Assembly: GCA_963792175.1 (NCBI GenBank)
Contig: CAWBVG010000035.1
Coordinates: 184,998 to 248,997 of the forward strand
Origin: CAWBVG01 sp963792175
GTDB taxonomy: Bacteria; Acidobacteriota; Vicinamibacteria; Vicinamibacterales; CAVVIG01
DNA length: 64,000 bases
Direction of reading: 5' to 3'
Part shown: piece by piece, positions 34,981 to 43,790 of the stretch
Layout of the letters: every line of letters begins with the position of its first letter
Position numbering within the stretch: the first letter of the stretch is position 1
The notes under the pieces: model-generated
What the model was told of the DNA's origin: nothing
Databases searched by the model: none
Seen by the model: the letters and a program-made list of their open reading frames with translations, nothing else
Program-made: the position numbers and the translations under genes

Positions 34981-36510
34981 TAGCGGTCTTCGACGCGGAT
35001 GGTCTTGAGCTGGCGCTGGTCCAGCTCCGGCGCATAGAGATAGAGCGTGAGGATGTCGCCCGGCCGCGCGAGCCGCGCGATCCGCCGATAGTCCGCCGCG
35101 GTCTCGACGCGCCGCCGGTTGATTTCGAGCAGCACGGTGCCCCGTTCGATGCCGCCATCGAACGACGAGCTCATCGCTTCGACACGCGTGATCAGGACGC
35201 CGCGCGTTCCCGCGGGCAGGTCGAAGCGATCCGCCGTCTGACGATCGAGATCCCGCACGGTGAGGCCGAGCAGGTTCTCGGGGTCGCTTCTGCCGCGATC
35301 CAGCGCCGGCGCCTGCCCGCGCGCATCCTGCGCGCCGCCCCCTTCGCGCGCCGGCCGTTCCGTCAGCTTGACCGTGACCGACTCCTGGTGGCCGTCGCGA
35401 ATCAGCTGCAGCCGTGCCGGCGAACCCGGAGTACGGCCGGCGATCTCGCGTATCAGCTGATCGTCGTTGGCAATCGGCCGGTCGTCGAGCGACACGATCA
35501 CGTCGTAGGGACGAAGCCCGGCCCGATCCGCCGGCGATCCGCGCGTGATGTCCTGCACGACCGCGCCGTGGTCGACCGGCAGCTGCAGCGATCGCTCGAG
35601 GTCCTGATCGACGTCGCGAAGGCCGACGCCCATATAGCCGCGGCTGACCCGCCCGCGCGCCCGCAGCTGCGGCAGCACCGCGCTGGCGCCGTTGATCGGC
35701 ACGGCGAAGCCGATGCTGCTGGCGCGCGAGCTGATCGCCGCGTTGATCCCGATCACCTCGCCGCGCGAGTTGATCAGCGGCCCGCCGCTGTTGCCGAAGT
35801 TGATGGCCGCGTCGGTCTGAATGTAGTCGTCCAGGCTCATGTCGAAGAGCTTCCGGCCAAGAAAACTGACGACACCGACCGTGACGCTGTGCTCGTACCC
35901 CAGCGGGTTGCCGATCGCGCACACCCACTCGCCCATGCGCAGCGTGGACGAATCGCCGAGCGGCGCCACCGGCAGACCGGTCTGGCCGTCGACTTTGATC
36001 AGCGCGATGTCGGTGTCGGGATCGGCGCCGATGACGCGGGCGCGAAACGTGCGCCCGTCTGACAGCTTCACGATGATGCGTTCGGCGCGCTCGACGACGT
36101 GGTGGTTGGTCAGGATGCTGCCGTCAGCGTCGATGATGAAGCCGCTGCCTGCGCCGCGGCGCGGCGTGTCTCCCCGCGGCGGACCGAAGTCCGGGCCCTC
36201 GAGCGGATCGGGGCTCTCCGGCGGTCCCACCCGGCCTCGCCGCCGTTTCGGGTCGCGCCCCCGGCTCGTCGCGTCGATGTTGACGACAGCCGGATTGATG
36301 CGCTCGACGATGTCGGCGAAGCTGAGCGGCGGCGCCGGCCAAGGGCGCAACCGACGGCCGGACGCCGTAGCGTCCAGCCGGCGCCGGTGCCGCGGCGGGA
36401 GCGCCGGCCGTGATCGTCGAACGCGCGGAACCGCCGGCCAGGATCGCGCCAACGAGGAAAGCGACGACAGCGGTGAGCGTAACGGTGACGAGCGTGAAGC
36501 GCCGCGACAT
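34980..36510 (-). CDS. HtrA/DegP-type serine protease with two PDZ domains (one frame break)
   Basis: About 510 residues. A membrane-anchoring N-terminus (FTLVTVTLTAVVAFLVGAIL) and an Ala/Pro linker precede the trypsin-like domain. The triad is in ILTNHHVVE (His), DPDTDIALIKV (Asp) and INFGNSGGPL (Ser). Two PDZ domains follow (GYMGVGLRDVDQDLERSLQL; LLGLTVRDLDRQTADRF). It degrades misfolded periplasmic proteins. An extra A at 36341-36342 breaks the frame in the linker; without it SVAPWPAPPLSFADIVERI is continuous. It is 7 bp from the ligA stop and overlaps the NtrC-type gene by TAATG. Confidence 0.9.
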
Positions 36511-36517
36511 GGAGTGT

Positions 36518-38608
36518 CTAGCCGTTCATTATAAGCTGCTGAAACGCCGCCTCATCGAGCACCTCGACGCCGAGCTGGCGCGCCTTCTCCAGCTTGCTGC
36601 CGGCGTCGGCGCCGGCGACGACCGCGCTCGTCTTCTTGCTGACCGATCCCGATACCCTTGCGCCGAGCGCTTCGAGCGCCGCGGTCGCGTCCTCGCGCGA
36701 CATCGACGCCAACGTGCCGGTGAGGACGAAGGTCTTGCCAGCGAGCCGACCCACCGGCTCGATGGCCGGTTCCGGCAGCGCCGTCGCCATGTTGACGCCG
36801 GCCTGCTGGAGGCGGGCCACCAGCTCGCGGTTGTGCGGCTCCTCCGCAAAGGCACGCACCGACGCCGCCACCACCGGGCCGATCTCCGGCACGGCCTGCA
36901 GCGTCTCTACCGTCGCGTCGAGCACGGCGTCCATCGTCCGCAGATGCCGCGCGATCGTGGCGGCGGCCTTTTCGCCGATGTGACGGATGCCGAGCGCGTA
37001 GATCAACCGCGAGAGGTCGTTCGCTTTGCTGCGCTCGATCTGCTCGAAGACGTTCCTGCCGACCTTGCCGAGCTTGCGAGGCACCGCACGGTCCGACTTC
37101 GGGTCCTTCGGCGCCACGACCAGGTTCTCGAGCGTGGACGCCTCGAGGTGGTAGACATCGGAAAAATCGCGCACGAGCGCCTGCTCGATCAGCTGATCGA
37201 CGAGCGACGCGCCGAGCCCCTCGATGTTCATGGCGGATCTCGAGGCAAAGTGCTCCAGACTGCGGCGCAGCCGGGCCGGACACGACGAGTTCTCGCAACG
37301 CCAGACCACTTCCTCTTCGTCACGGCGCAGCGTGCTGCCGCATTCGGGACACGTGGTCGGCATCACCCACGGCTCGGCGTCGGCGGGCCGCAGGCTCGCG
37401 ATCGGCGCGACCACCTTGGGAATGACGTCGCCGGCCTTCTCGATGACGACCGTGTCGCCCTCGCGAATGTCCTTGCGGGCGATGTCCTCGGCGTTGTGCA
37501 GCGTCGCCATCGAGATCGTCGAGCCGGCGACGAACACCGGCTCCAGGACCGCGTAGGGCGTCACCGCGCCGGTTCGCCCGACGTTGACGTCGATCCGCAA
37601 CAGCTTCGTGTGCGCCTGCTGCGCGGGGAACTTGAAGGCCGTCGCCCACCGCGGGAATTTCGCCGTGCGGCCAAGCTTCTCGCGCAGCGCCAGGTCGTCC
37701 ACCTTGACCACGACGCCGTCGGTGTCGAAATCGAGCGATCGACGGCGATCCGCCCATTCCTCGCAGAAGGCGATCACCTCGTCGACGCTTCCACAGCGTT
37801 TCCAGTGCCGTTCGACCGGCAACCCCCATGCGGTCAATGCCTCGAGCGTACTTGCGTGACTCTCGTAGCGCAGCCCTGTCCCCTTCAGGGCTGCCGCCGT
37901 CGGCCGGGCGTCGGTGGACTCACAAGTTGGTAGACAAACGCTCCAAGCAGGCGCTTCGAGACGAGCGCCGGGATCGAGATTCCTCATCGTCCCCGCAGCG
38001 GCGTTGCGCGGGTTCTGGAACAGCGGCTCGCCGGCCTCCTCCCGCTCGCGATTCATGCGCTCGAACGACGCGCGCGGCAGATAGACTTCGCCGCGGATTT
38101 CCATCCGCGAGTCCGGCGCCTGCCGCAGGGCGAGCGGGATCGCGCGAATCGTCCGCACGTTCGCGGTCACCTCTTCGCCGCGGGTTCCGTCGCCGCGCGT
38201 GGCGCCGCGGACGAGCCGTCCGCCCTCGTAGGTGAGGGCGATGCTCAGGCCGTCGATCTTCAGCTCGGCGACATACGCGACCGGCTGATCGCCGAGCCCC
38301 GCCGCCCGCCGGACCCGCTCGTCGAACGCGCGCAGCTCGGCCTCGTTGTACGCGTTGTCGAGGCTGAGCATCGGCACCAGATGCTCGACGGTGGCGAATC
38401 CTTCGACCGGCCGGCCGGCCACGCGCTGCGTCGGCGAATCGGCGGTGACCAGATCCGGGTGTTCGGCCTCGAGCCGCTCGAGCTCGTGCAGCAGCCGATC
38501 GAACTCTTCATCCGAGATCTCTGGCGCGTTGTGAATGTAGTACCGCTCCTCGTGGTGGCGGATGGCGTCGCGGAGCTCGTTCAGCCGTTGTTGAGGGTCG
38601 GTGGACAT
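36518..38608 (-). CDS. ligA: NAD+-dependent DNA ligase LigA
   Basis: A 696-residue replicative ligase that seals nicks using NAD+. Domain order is complete. Ia begins ELRDAIRHHEERYYIHNAPE. The adenylation domain has lysine K117 in VAELKIDGLSIAL, and GEVYLPRASFERMN and DGVVVKVDDLALREKLG follow. After the OB fold the zinc finger reads CPECGSTLRRDE with CENSSCPARL. HhH repeats (IYALGIRHIGEKAAATIARH) and BRCT (GKTFVLTGTLASMSREDATA) follow. Around residues 220-245 the reading APAWSVCLPTCEST hides GAFVYQLVS in another frame, so a compensating indel pair is likely there. Start ATG 38608. An essential gene and a good phylogenetic marker for the window. Confidence 0.97.
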   Translation of the reverse strand: MSTDPQQRLNELRDAIRHHEERYYIHNAPEISDEEFDRLLHELERLEAEHPDLVTADSPTQRVAGRPVEGFATVEHLVPMLSLDNAYNEAELRAFDERVRRAAGLGDQPVAYVAELKIDGLSIALTYEGGRLVRGATRGDGTRGEEVTANVRTIRAIPLALRQAPDSRMEIRGEVYLPRASFERMNREREEAGEPLFQNPRNAAAGTMRNLDPGARLEAPAWSVCLPTCESTDARPTAAALKGTGLRYESHASTLEALTAWGLPVERHWKRCGSVDEVIAFCEEWADRRRSLDFDTDGVVVKVDDLALREKLGRTAKFPRWATAFKFPAQQAHTKLLRIDVNVGRTGAVTPYAVLEPVFVAGSTISMATLHNAEDIARKDIREGDTVVIEKAGDVIPKVVAPIASLRPADAEPWVMPTTCPECGSTLRRDEEEVVWRCENSSCPARLRRSLEHFASRSAMNIEGLGASLVDQLIEQALVRDFSDVYHLEASTLENLVVAPKDPKSDRAVPRKLGKVGRNVFEQIERSKANDLSRLIYALGIRHIGEKAAATIARHLRTMDAVLDATVETLQAVPEIGPVVAASVRAFAEEPHNRELVARLQQAGVNMATALPEPAIEPVGRLAGKTFVLTGTLASMSREDATAALEALGARVSGSVSKKTSAVVAGADAGSKLEKARQLGVEVLDEAAFQQLIMNG

Positions 38609-38661
38609 CGCCGTAAGCCTAGCGCTACGCAGGGCGCGCTGCTCGACCGAAGGAAACGCGA

Positions 38662-39654
38662 TCAACGGTCCCGCGACAGGACGTAGTCGGGCAGCGCCAG
38701 CAAGGCGTCGCGTTCCGAGCTGGGCGGAAACGCGTAGAGCGGCTTCTTGGCCCGCTCGGCGTACTCGACCGCTCTCCGGTACGCGTAGTCGATCGACGCG
38801 TGCTCCTTGAGCATGCGCAGCAGCGAGGCCCATTGCTCCGACGAGACACTGTGCGATGCCACCGCGTCGCGCACGATGCGCGACCCCTCGCCGTCGTTCG
38901 ACTGCCGCAACAGATGAATCAGCGGCAGCGTGACCTTGCCTTCGCGAAGATCGCTCGCGATCGGTTTGCCCACGGCCTGCGCGTCGCCGGTGAAGTCCAG
39001 GAGGTCGTCCACCAGCTGGAACGCGATCCCCAGGTTGAACCCATACTCGCGGAGCGCCTGCTCCTTCTCGCTCTCGATCTTTCCGAGCATGCCGCCGATC
39101 TGCGCGCAGCCGCCGAAGAGGTAGGCCGTCTTCCGGCGCATGATGTCGAAGTGCTCGTCCTCGGTAATGTCGGCGTCGCCGTTCTTCGTCAGCTGATACA
39201 GCTCGCCTTCGATCATCTTCAGCGTGACGTCGCACAGCACGCGCACCAGGTCCAGGGTGTCGTGCGTGAGCGCCAGCGCCATCGACTTGATGTACAGGTA
39301 GTCGCCGAGGAGCACCGTGATGTCGTTGCCCCACCGCGAATGCACGGCCGCCCGTCCGCGCCGCAGGTCCGCATCGTCGATGATGTCGTCGTGCACCAGC
39401 GTCGCGGTGTGGATGAACTCCACGACCGCGGCATACAGGACGGCGCGGTCGCCTTCGTACCCGGCAAGCCGGGCCGCCATCAGCAGGACCGCAGGCCGGA
39501 TCCGCTTGCCGCCGGCATTCTGGATGTACTGACCGATGCGTGGAATCAGCTCGACCTGAGACTGCACGTGCCGGGCGAACTCGAGGTCCACTCGTTCGAG
39601 GTCAGCGCGGATCGGCTCGAAGATTTGCGACAGGGCGAGCGACGATTTTTCCAC
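38662..39654 (-). CDS. Polyprenyl (octaprenyl-type) diphosphate synthase
   Basis: An intact 330-residue trans-prenyltransferase. The first aspartate-rich motif is LVHDDIIDDADLRRG (D89, D90, D93), the second FQLVDDLLDFTG (D216, D217, D220), and GGKRIRPAVLLMAARLAG marks the substrate-binding region. It elongates isoprenyl diphosphates for quinone side chains. Chain length is set by residues before the first motif (VVEFIHTATLVHDD) and looks like a long-chain enzyme (IspB/HepT class). It starts at 39654, 22 bp after tatD, and precedes ligA by 53 bp in the same direction. Confidence 0.92.
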   Translation of the reverse strand: MEKSSLALSQIFEPIRADLERVDLEFARHVQSQVELIPRIGQYIQNAGGKRIRPAVLLMAARLAGYEGDRAVLYAAVVEFIHTATLVHDDIIDDADLRRGRAAVHSRWGNDITVLLGDYLYIKSMALALTHDTLDLVRVLCDVTLKMIEGELYQLTKNGDADITEDEHFDIMRRKTAYLFGGCAQIGGMLGKIESEKEQALREYGFNLGIAFQLVDDLLDFTGDAQAVGKPIASDLREGKVTLPLIHLLRQSNDGEGSRIVRDAVASHSVSSEQWASLLRMLKEHASIDYAYRRAVEYAERAKKPLYAFPPSSERDALLALPDYVLSRDR

Positions 39655-39676
39655 GGCGGTTCAGCTGGAAACTTTA

Positions 39677-40456
39677 TCACGGCCGGAACAGGGTGTGGAA
39701 ATTCGCGGCCGTCTGTCGTGCGAGGTCCGCGGCCGGTTTCCCGTGCAGCGCGGCCAGCGCGTCGACCACCCGGGCCACGTGGGCCGGCTCGTTCCGCTTG
39801 CCACGGTACGGGACCGGCGCAAGGAAGGGACTGTCGGTTTCTGTCAGCAGTCGATCGAGCGGGACCCGCCGCACGGTCTGACGCAGCTCCTCGGCCTTCG
39901 GGAACGTAATGATGCCGGCCAGCGAGATGTAGAAGCCGAGGTCGAGTCCCGAGTCGGCCAACGCCGCACCGCCCGTGAAGCAATGGAGGACGCCGCGGAG
40001 CTGCCCGCCGCCTTCCTCGCGAAGCATGGCGACCGTATCGTCGTCGGCTTCGCGAGTATGGATGACCACCGGCCGGTCGAGCTCGCGCGCCAGGCGCAGT
40101 TGCGCCCGGAACACGGCCTGCTGCACGTCGCGCGGCGAGAAATCATAGTGGTAGTCGAGACCGATCTCGCCCACCGCGCGCGCGGATGGCGTCGCCGTCC
40201 ACTGCTCGCGCACGACGGCCGCGGCCCGATCGGGATCCGCGGCGTACTGATGCGCCTGATGCGGGTGAACCCCTATCGAAAAGCGCAGCTCCGGCCAGAG
40301 CGCATCGAGGCGAAGCGCCTGCGCGGCTTCCTTGGCATTCCCCGCTTCGAGAATGACCATCGCCCGTTCCAGCCCGGCATCGCGGGCGCGACGGACGACG
40401 TCGTCGAGATCCTGCGCGAACGTCTCGTCCGCGAGGTGGCAATGACTGTCGATCAC
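39677..40456 (-). CDS. tatD: TatD-family metal-dependent deoxyribonuclease
   Basis: An intact 259-residue TIM-barrel hydrolase. Metal ligands and motifs in order are MIDSHCHLADETF (HxH), FSIGVHPHQAHQY, ARAVGEIGLDYHYDFSP, RPVVIHTREADDDTVAM, GVLHCFTGG and LLTETDSPFLAPVPYRGKRN. The family shows 3'-5' exonuclease activity on DNA and RNA and is cytoplasmic. It is the first gene of the run tatD, prenyl synthase, ligA, htrA, ntrC. The start is ATG 40456, just inside an intergenic repeat region. Confidence 0.95.
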   Translation of the reverse strand: MIDSHCHLADETFAQDLDDVVRRARDAGLERAMVILEAGNAKEAAQALRLDALWPELRFSIGVHPHQAHQYAADPDRAAAVVREQWTATPSARAVGEIGLDYHYDFSPRDVQQAVFRAQLRLARELDRPVVIHTREADDDTVAMLREEGGGQLRGVLHCFTGGAALADSGLDLGFYISLAGIITFPKAEELRQTVRRVPLDRLLTETDSPFLAPVPYRGKRNEPAHVARVVDALAALHGKPAADLARQTAANFHTLFRP

Positions 40457-40462
40457 AAAAGT

Positions 40463-40560
40463 CGGCTTTCAGCTTTCGGCATTCAGCTCTTGGCTTTCAG
40501 ACCTCGGCTTTCAGATCGGCGACGCGCGCCGAGAGCTGATCGGTAACAGCTGACAGCTAT
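40463..40560. repeat. Intergenic repeat with ggctttcag copies and inverted agctgacagct
   Basis: Three copies of (c/t)ggctttcag occur at 40463-40472, 40491-40500 and 40505-40514, with related gctttcggcattcagctc between them. The opposite-sense gagagctgatcggtaacagctgacagctat follows at 40531-40560, so the two halves can pair. The gagagctg/agctgacagc words also occur at 44-70. The repeat separates the divergent tatD and glycosyltransferase genes. Confidence 0.5.
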
Positions 40561-40627
40561 ACTACGTGCGCCCGTTGTACAACGCACGGAAACGCGGTAC
40601 GATTGGCGTCCGACAGATGCCCTGTTC

Positions 40628-42337
40628 ATGCTGACGCGTCGAGGTTGCCTGTTTGCGCTCGCGATCATCACGGGCGCGGGCGCGTGCCTTCGCTTCTACG
40701 GCCTCTCCAAGGGCGCTCCCTACCATCATTTCCACATCGACGAGCATTTCGTGTTCGCCGGCGCTGATTTGCTGCGCCAGAGCATGACCAAGGCCGCGGA
40801 GAGCCAGAAGTTCTTCATGTACGGTCCGCTGCCGATGCATCTGGTCAACGTCGTCCGCAGCGTGTACGAATGGGTCAGCGGTCCGCTGACGCTTTCGGCC
40901 CGAGACGACGCCACGACCTACATGCTGCTGGGACGCAGCATCTCGGCGCTGCTCGGCACGGCGACCATCCCCGTGGTCTTTTTGATCGCGCACCGCCTGG
41001 CCGGACGGGCGGCGGGACTGATTGCGGCCGGCCTGCTCGCAAGCGCCGTCCTGCACCTTCGCGACTCGCATTTCTTCACGGTCGACGCCAGCATGGTGTT
41101 CTTCTGCGTCGTCACGTGGGCGGCGGCGGTGGCGGTCGCCGACCACGGCAAGCCATCCGCCTACATCATGGCGGGCGCGGGGTTCGGTGCGGCCCTCGCC
41201 TGCAAGTACACGGCGGTGTTTCTCGTGCCGCTGATCGTCGCCGCGCACCTCTGCTCGCCGGGCACACCGCGATCCATCCGCCCCTTTGCCCCGTGGCGAC
41301 GCTGGGTACTGCAGGGCATCGCTCCGCTGGCGATCGGCGCCGTGGTCTTCCTGATGCTCGACCCGATGGTCGTGCTGTATCACCAGAAGTTTCGAGACGA
41401 TGTCAGCGATCAGATCTCGAATCCGCTCCTTGGCGGATCGCGGCCGTTGTGGAATGCGAATTTCCGCGACGTGCAGCCGCAGCTGTACTGGTTCACCAAT
41501 CTCCTGCCGTGGGGGATCGGGCCGGCGTTCGCGGCCTGGGGCGTGGCGGGCGTGTTCTGGCTCGTGACGAAAAGGACGCGGCTGGCGCTGGCGGTGGCCG
41601 CGTATCCCCTCGCGTACTACGCGATTGCCGGGCAGACCGTCACGCCGTTCATCCGCTACTCGCTGCCGCTGATTCCGGGACTTGCGGTCGCCGCCGGCGT
41701 CCTGTGCGGGGATCTGCTGCGTCACACGCGCTGGCGTCGCGTCGGTATCGCCGCCACGGCAGTCGTCGTGGGGTCGACGGCGCTGTACGCCGCCGCGTAC
41801 ATGAATATCTATGCGCGGCCCGATGTCAGGCTGCAGGCGTCAGCCCTGATCAGTGCGATGGTTCCACCGGGCGCATCGATCGTCGTCGAACCTTCGCACA
41901 ACATCCCGCCGACCGGCCGATACCTCCAGGAACCTGATTTCTACAAGGACTACGTCGCGTGGGGTGCCCACATGACGAGGGCCGACCAGTACGTGCTCCA
42001 TACGCTCGACGTCTACCGGTATTTGTACGACACGAACGTGCCAGATGGGGAGAAGCGCAAGTACATCGAGCGACGACTCGCCGGGGCGGACTACATCCTG
42101 ATGGACGACACGTTCGTGGAGCTCTACGACCACCTGTCAGAGGCGGAGCACGGCGTGGTCTCGGACTACTACGACGATCTGTTCAGCGGGCGCCTGGGCT
42201 TCGAGATGGTGCTCCACCTGAAGACATCTCCGAGGCTATTCGGATTCTCAATCAACGACGAGCCGGCCGAGTTCACCTTCACGCTGTTCGACCACCCGGA
42301 AATCTTCCTGTTCAAGCGCACGCAGCCGAGAAGTTGA
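40628..42337 (+). CDS. Membrane glycosyltransferase, GT39/PMT-like
   Basis: An intact 569-residue protein with about ten membrane helices. The GT-C hallmark is an acidic pair in the first external loop, here PYHHFHIDEHFVFAGADLLR. Typical helices are TATIPVVFLIAHRLAGRAAG and LIAAGLLASAVLHLRDSHFF, the latter with the DSH-FFTVDASM phrase common in this family. A soluble C-terminal domain starts near residue 410 (ALISAMVPPGASIVVEPSHN). It transfers sugar from a polyprenyl carrier to protein or glycan on the outer face. Start ATG 40628. It is divergent from tatD and convergent with the adenosine deaminase-like gene (18 bp). Confidence 0.82.
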   Translation: MLTRRGCLFALAIITGAGACLRFYGLSKGAPYHHFHIDEHFVFAGADLLRQSMTKAAESQKFFMYGPLPMHLVNVVRSVYEWVSGPLTLSARDDATTYMLLGRSISALLGTATIPVVFLIAHRLAGRAAGLIAAGLLASAVLHLRDSHFFTVDASMVFFCVVTWAAAVAVADHGKPSAYIMAGAGFGAALACKYTAVFLVPLIVAAHLCSPGTPRSIRPFAPWRRWVLQGIAPLAIGAVVFLMLDPMVVLYHQKFRDDVSDQISNPLLGGSRPLWNANFRDVQPQLYWFTNLLPWGIGPAFAAWGVAGVFWLVTKRTRLALAVAAYPLAYYAIAGQTVTPFIRYSLPLIPGLAVAAGVLCGDLLRHTRWRRVGIAATAVVVGSTALYAAAYMNIYARPDVRLQASALISAMVPPGASIVVEPSHNIPPTGRYLQEPDFYKDYVAWGAHMTRADQYVLHTLDVYRYLYDTNVPDGEKRKYIERRLAGADYILMDDTFVELYDHLSEAEHGVVSDYYDDLFSGRLGFEMVLHLKTSPRLFGFSINDEPAEFTFTLFDHPEIFLFKRTQPRS

Positions 42338-42355
42338 TCGCCTGAACGGAAGGCC

Positions 42356-43789
42356 TCATTCGGGCGCCGTCGTGGGGCGCGCCGCCTTCGAGATACCGCC
42401 TTCAAAAGCGCGGAACGCCTTCTCGAGATCCGTCTTCAACCGCGTCTTGGTGGCCGGATCCGCGAACGAGTACTCGATCGAGTTCCGGACGAGCGCCTTC
42501 ATCGTCCGGTAGTCCAGGCCCTGTTCGTCGACCGCCTTCATGAATTCCTGCGTGTGCGTCGATCGCGAGACGCCCATGTCGTCGGTGACGATCGCGACCG
42601 GCACGCCGAACGCCAGCAACGTGCGCAGCGGGTGGCGATTGCCTTTCACCCCGAGAATCTGATCGGCGCTGCTCAGCGCTACTTCGACCAGCACTTTTTG
42701 GGCGGCCATCTCGCGCAGCAGATCGAGCGCCGCGTCCTCGTGCATGACACCGGTCGCATGGCCGATCCGCCTGGCGTGGCCGCGCCGCATCGAATCGCGG
42801 ACGTGGAACCGCATGGCTTCCGGCGCGACCATGCCCGGCGCCAGCTCGTCGGCGTGCAGCGCGATCGGCACGCGCGGATACTGCGCGTGCAGGAAATCGA
42901 TCATCGACATGTGGAGCGGGAAGTCGCGGACCGCCGTCGGATTGTCCTCCGGCTGGACCAGATTGAACGACACCACACGAGGATCCGCGGTGGCCGCTTC
43001 GAAGCCGCCGAGAATCTGTGCGAACACCGCCTCCGGTGGTCCGGCGCGGGCCACCTGCGAGATATAGCGAATCGTGACCAGACATCCTGGATCGGCCTTC
43101 GGCGTGCCGCAGGCGAGCAGCTGATTCCGCCGCGCTTCGGCCGCGTCGAGCTGCTTCCGCACTTCGCCGACGACGGCCTCCCTGAATCCGGCGGCCAGGA
43201 GTTTGTCTCGCTGTCGGCCAAGGTCCGCGTCCCATCCCGCCGCCCTTCCCAGCCGAGTGGCCATCCCGCCGTCGGGCGTGATCATCAGCTCGAGATAGCT
43301 CACATGTTCCGCGGCGGCGCGCGATGCGACCTCCGCGACCATGTCGCCGGTCCGCGCGTTCGAGGGAAGGTTGAACCGTGAAAAGCTGGCGAAGAAGTGG
43401 TCGTGGCCGTTCGATGCCGGGTTCCAATTGCGCATCGACATCGCGTCCACGGCTTGACCGTAGAGCGTGGCGTTCTGCAATACGGCGCTCACGGCCGGCC
43501 GATCCGCGCTGGCGTCGCACGCACCGCCCACGATCGTCATCGTCGCCGTCGCGATGCAGAGTCCATCCTCGGCCGCCCAGCGGAGATAGCTCTCCGCGTA
43601 GATCGCGCCCGACAGATGATTGTGGAGGTCGCCGCCCTTCGGCATCTCGCGCAAAAAGGGCCAGAGGCGCGCCGGGTTCGAGCGGATCAGCGCAAAGCTC
43701 CGGGCGGTCGCGGCTTCCGGTGTGTCGATCGCGGCAATCGCCGTGGCGCAGCACAGCCCCGCAAGAAGAGCGCCGAGTCGCCGCGTCAC
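42356..43789 (-). CDS. Secreted adenosine deaminase-like protein (ADGF/ADA2 type)
   Basis: An intact 477-residue member of the adenosine/AMP deaminase family with a signal peptide (LGALLAGLCCATAIAA). Catalytic motifs are MPKGGDLHNHLSGA (H56, H58), PIALHADELAPG, GHARRIGHATGVMHED and PVAIVTDDMGVSRSTHTQE. The MPKGxxLHxHxxGx opening plus export resembles the extracellular ADGF/CECR1 branch rather than cytoplasmic Add. It would deaminate nucleosides in the periplasm or medium for scavenging. It starts at 43789, 1 bp downstream of metG. The exact nucleoside is not determined. Confidence 0.85.
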   Translation of the reverse strand: MTRRLGALLAGLCCATAIAAIDTPEAATARSFALIRSNPARLWPFLREMPKGGDLHNHLSGAIYAESYLRWAAEDGLCIATATMTIVGGACDASADRPAVSAVLQNATLYGQAVDAMSMRNWNPASNGHDHFFASFSRFNLPSNARTGDMVAEVASRAAAEHVSYLELMITPDGGMATRLGRAAGWDADLGRQRDKLLAAGFREAVVGEVRKQLDAAEARRNQLLACGTPKADPGCLVTIRYISQVARAGPPEAVFAQILGGFEAATADPRVVSFNLVQPEDNPTAVRDFPLHMSMIDFLHAQYPRVPIALHADELAPGMVAPEAMRFHVRDSMRRGHARRIGHATGVMHEDAALDLLREMAAQKVLVEVALSSADQILGVKGNRHPLRTLLAFGVPVAIVTDDMGVSRSTHTQEFMKAVDEQGLDYRTMKALVRNSIEYSFADPATKTRLKTDLEKAFRAFEGGISKAARPTTAPE

Positions 43790-43790
43790 G

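Noticed and set aside
34006..36062. Long plus-strand frames across the NtrC and HtrA genes
   Set aside because: They mirror well-conserved minus-strand proteins and have antisense-type composition.
40562..41725. A 387-codon open frame on the minus strand, rich in Arg, Asp and His
   Set aside because: It lies wholly opposite an intact membrane glycosyltransferase and has the composition expected of an antisense frame in GC-rich DNA; no domain is recognisable.
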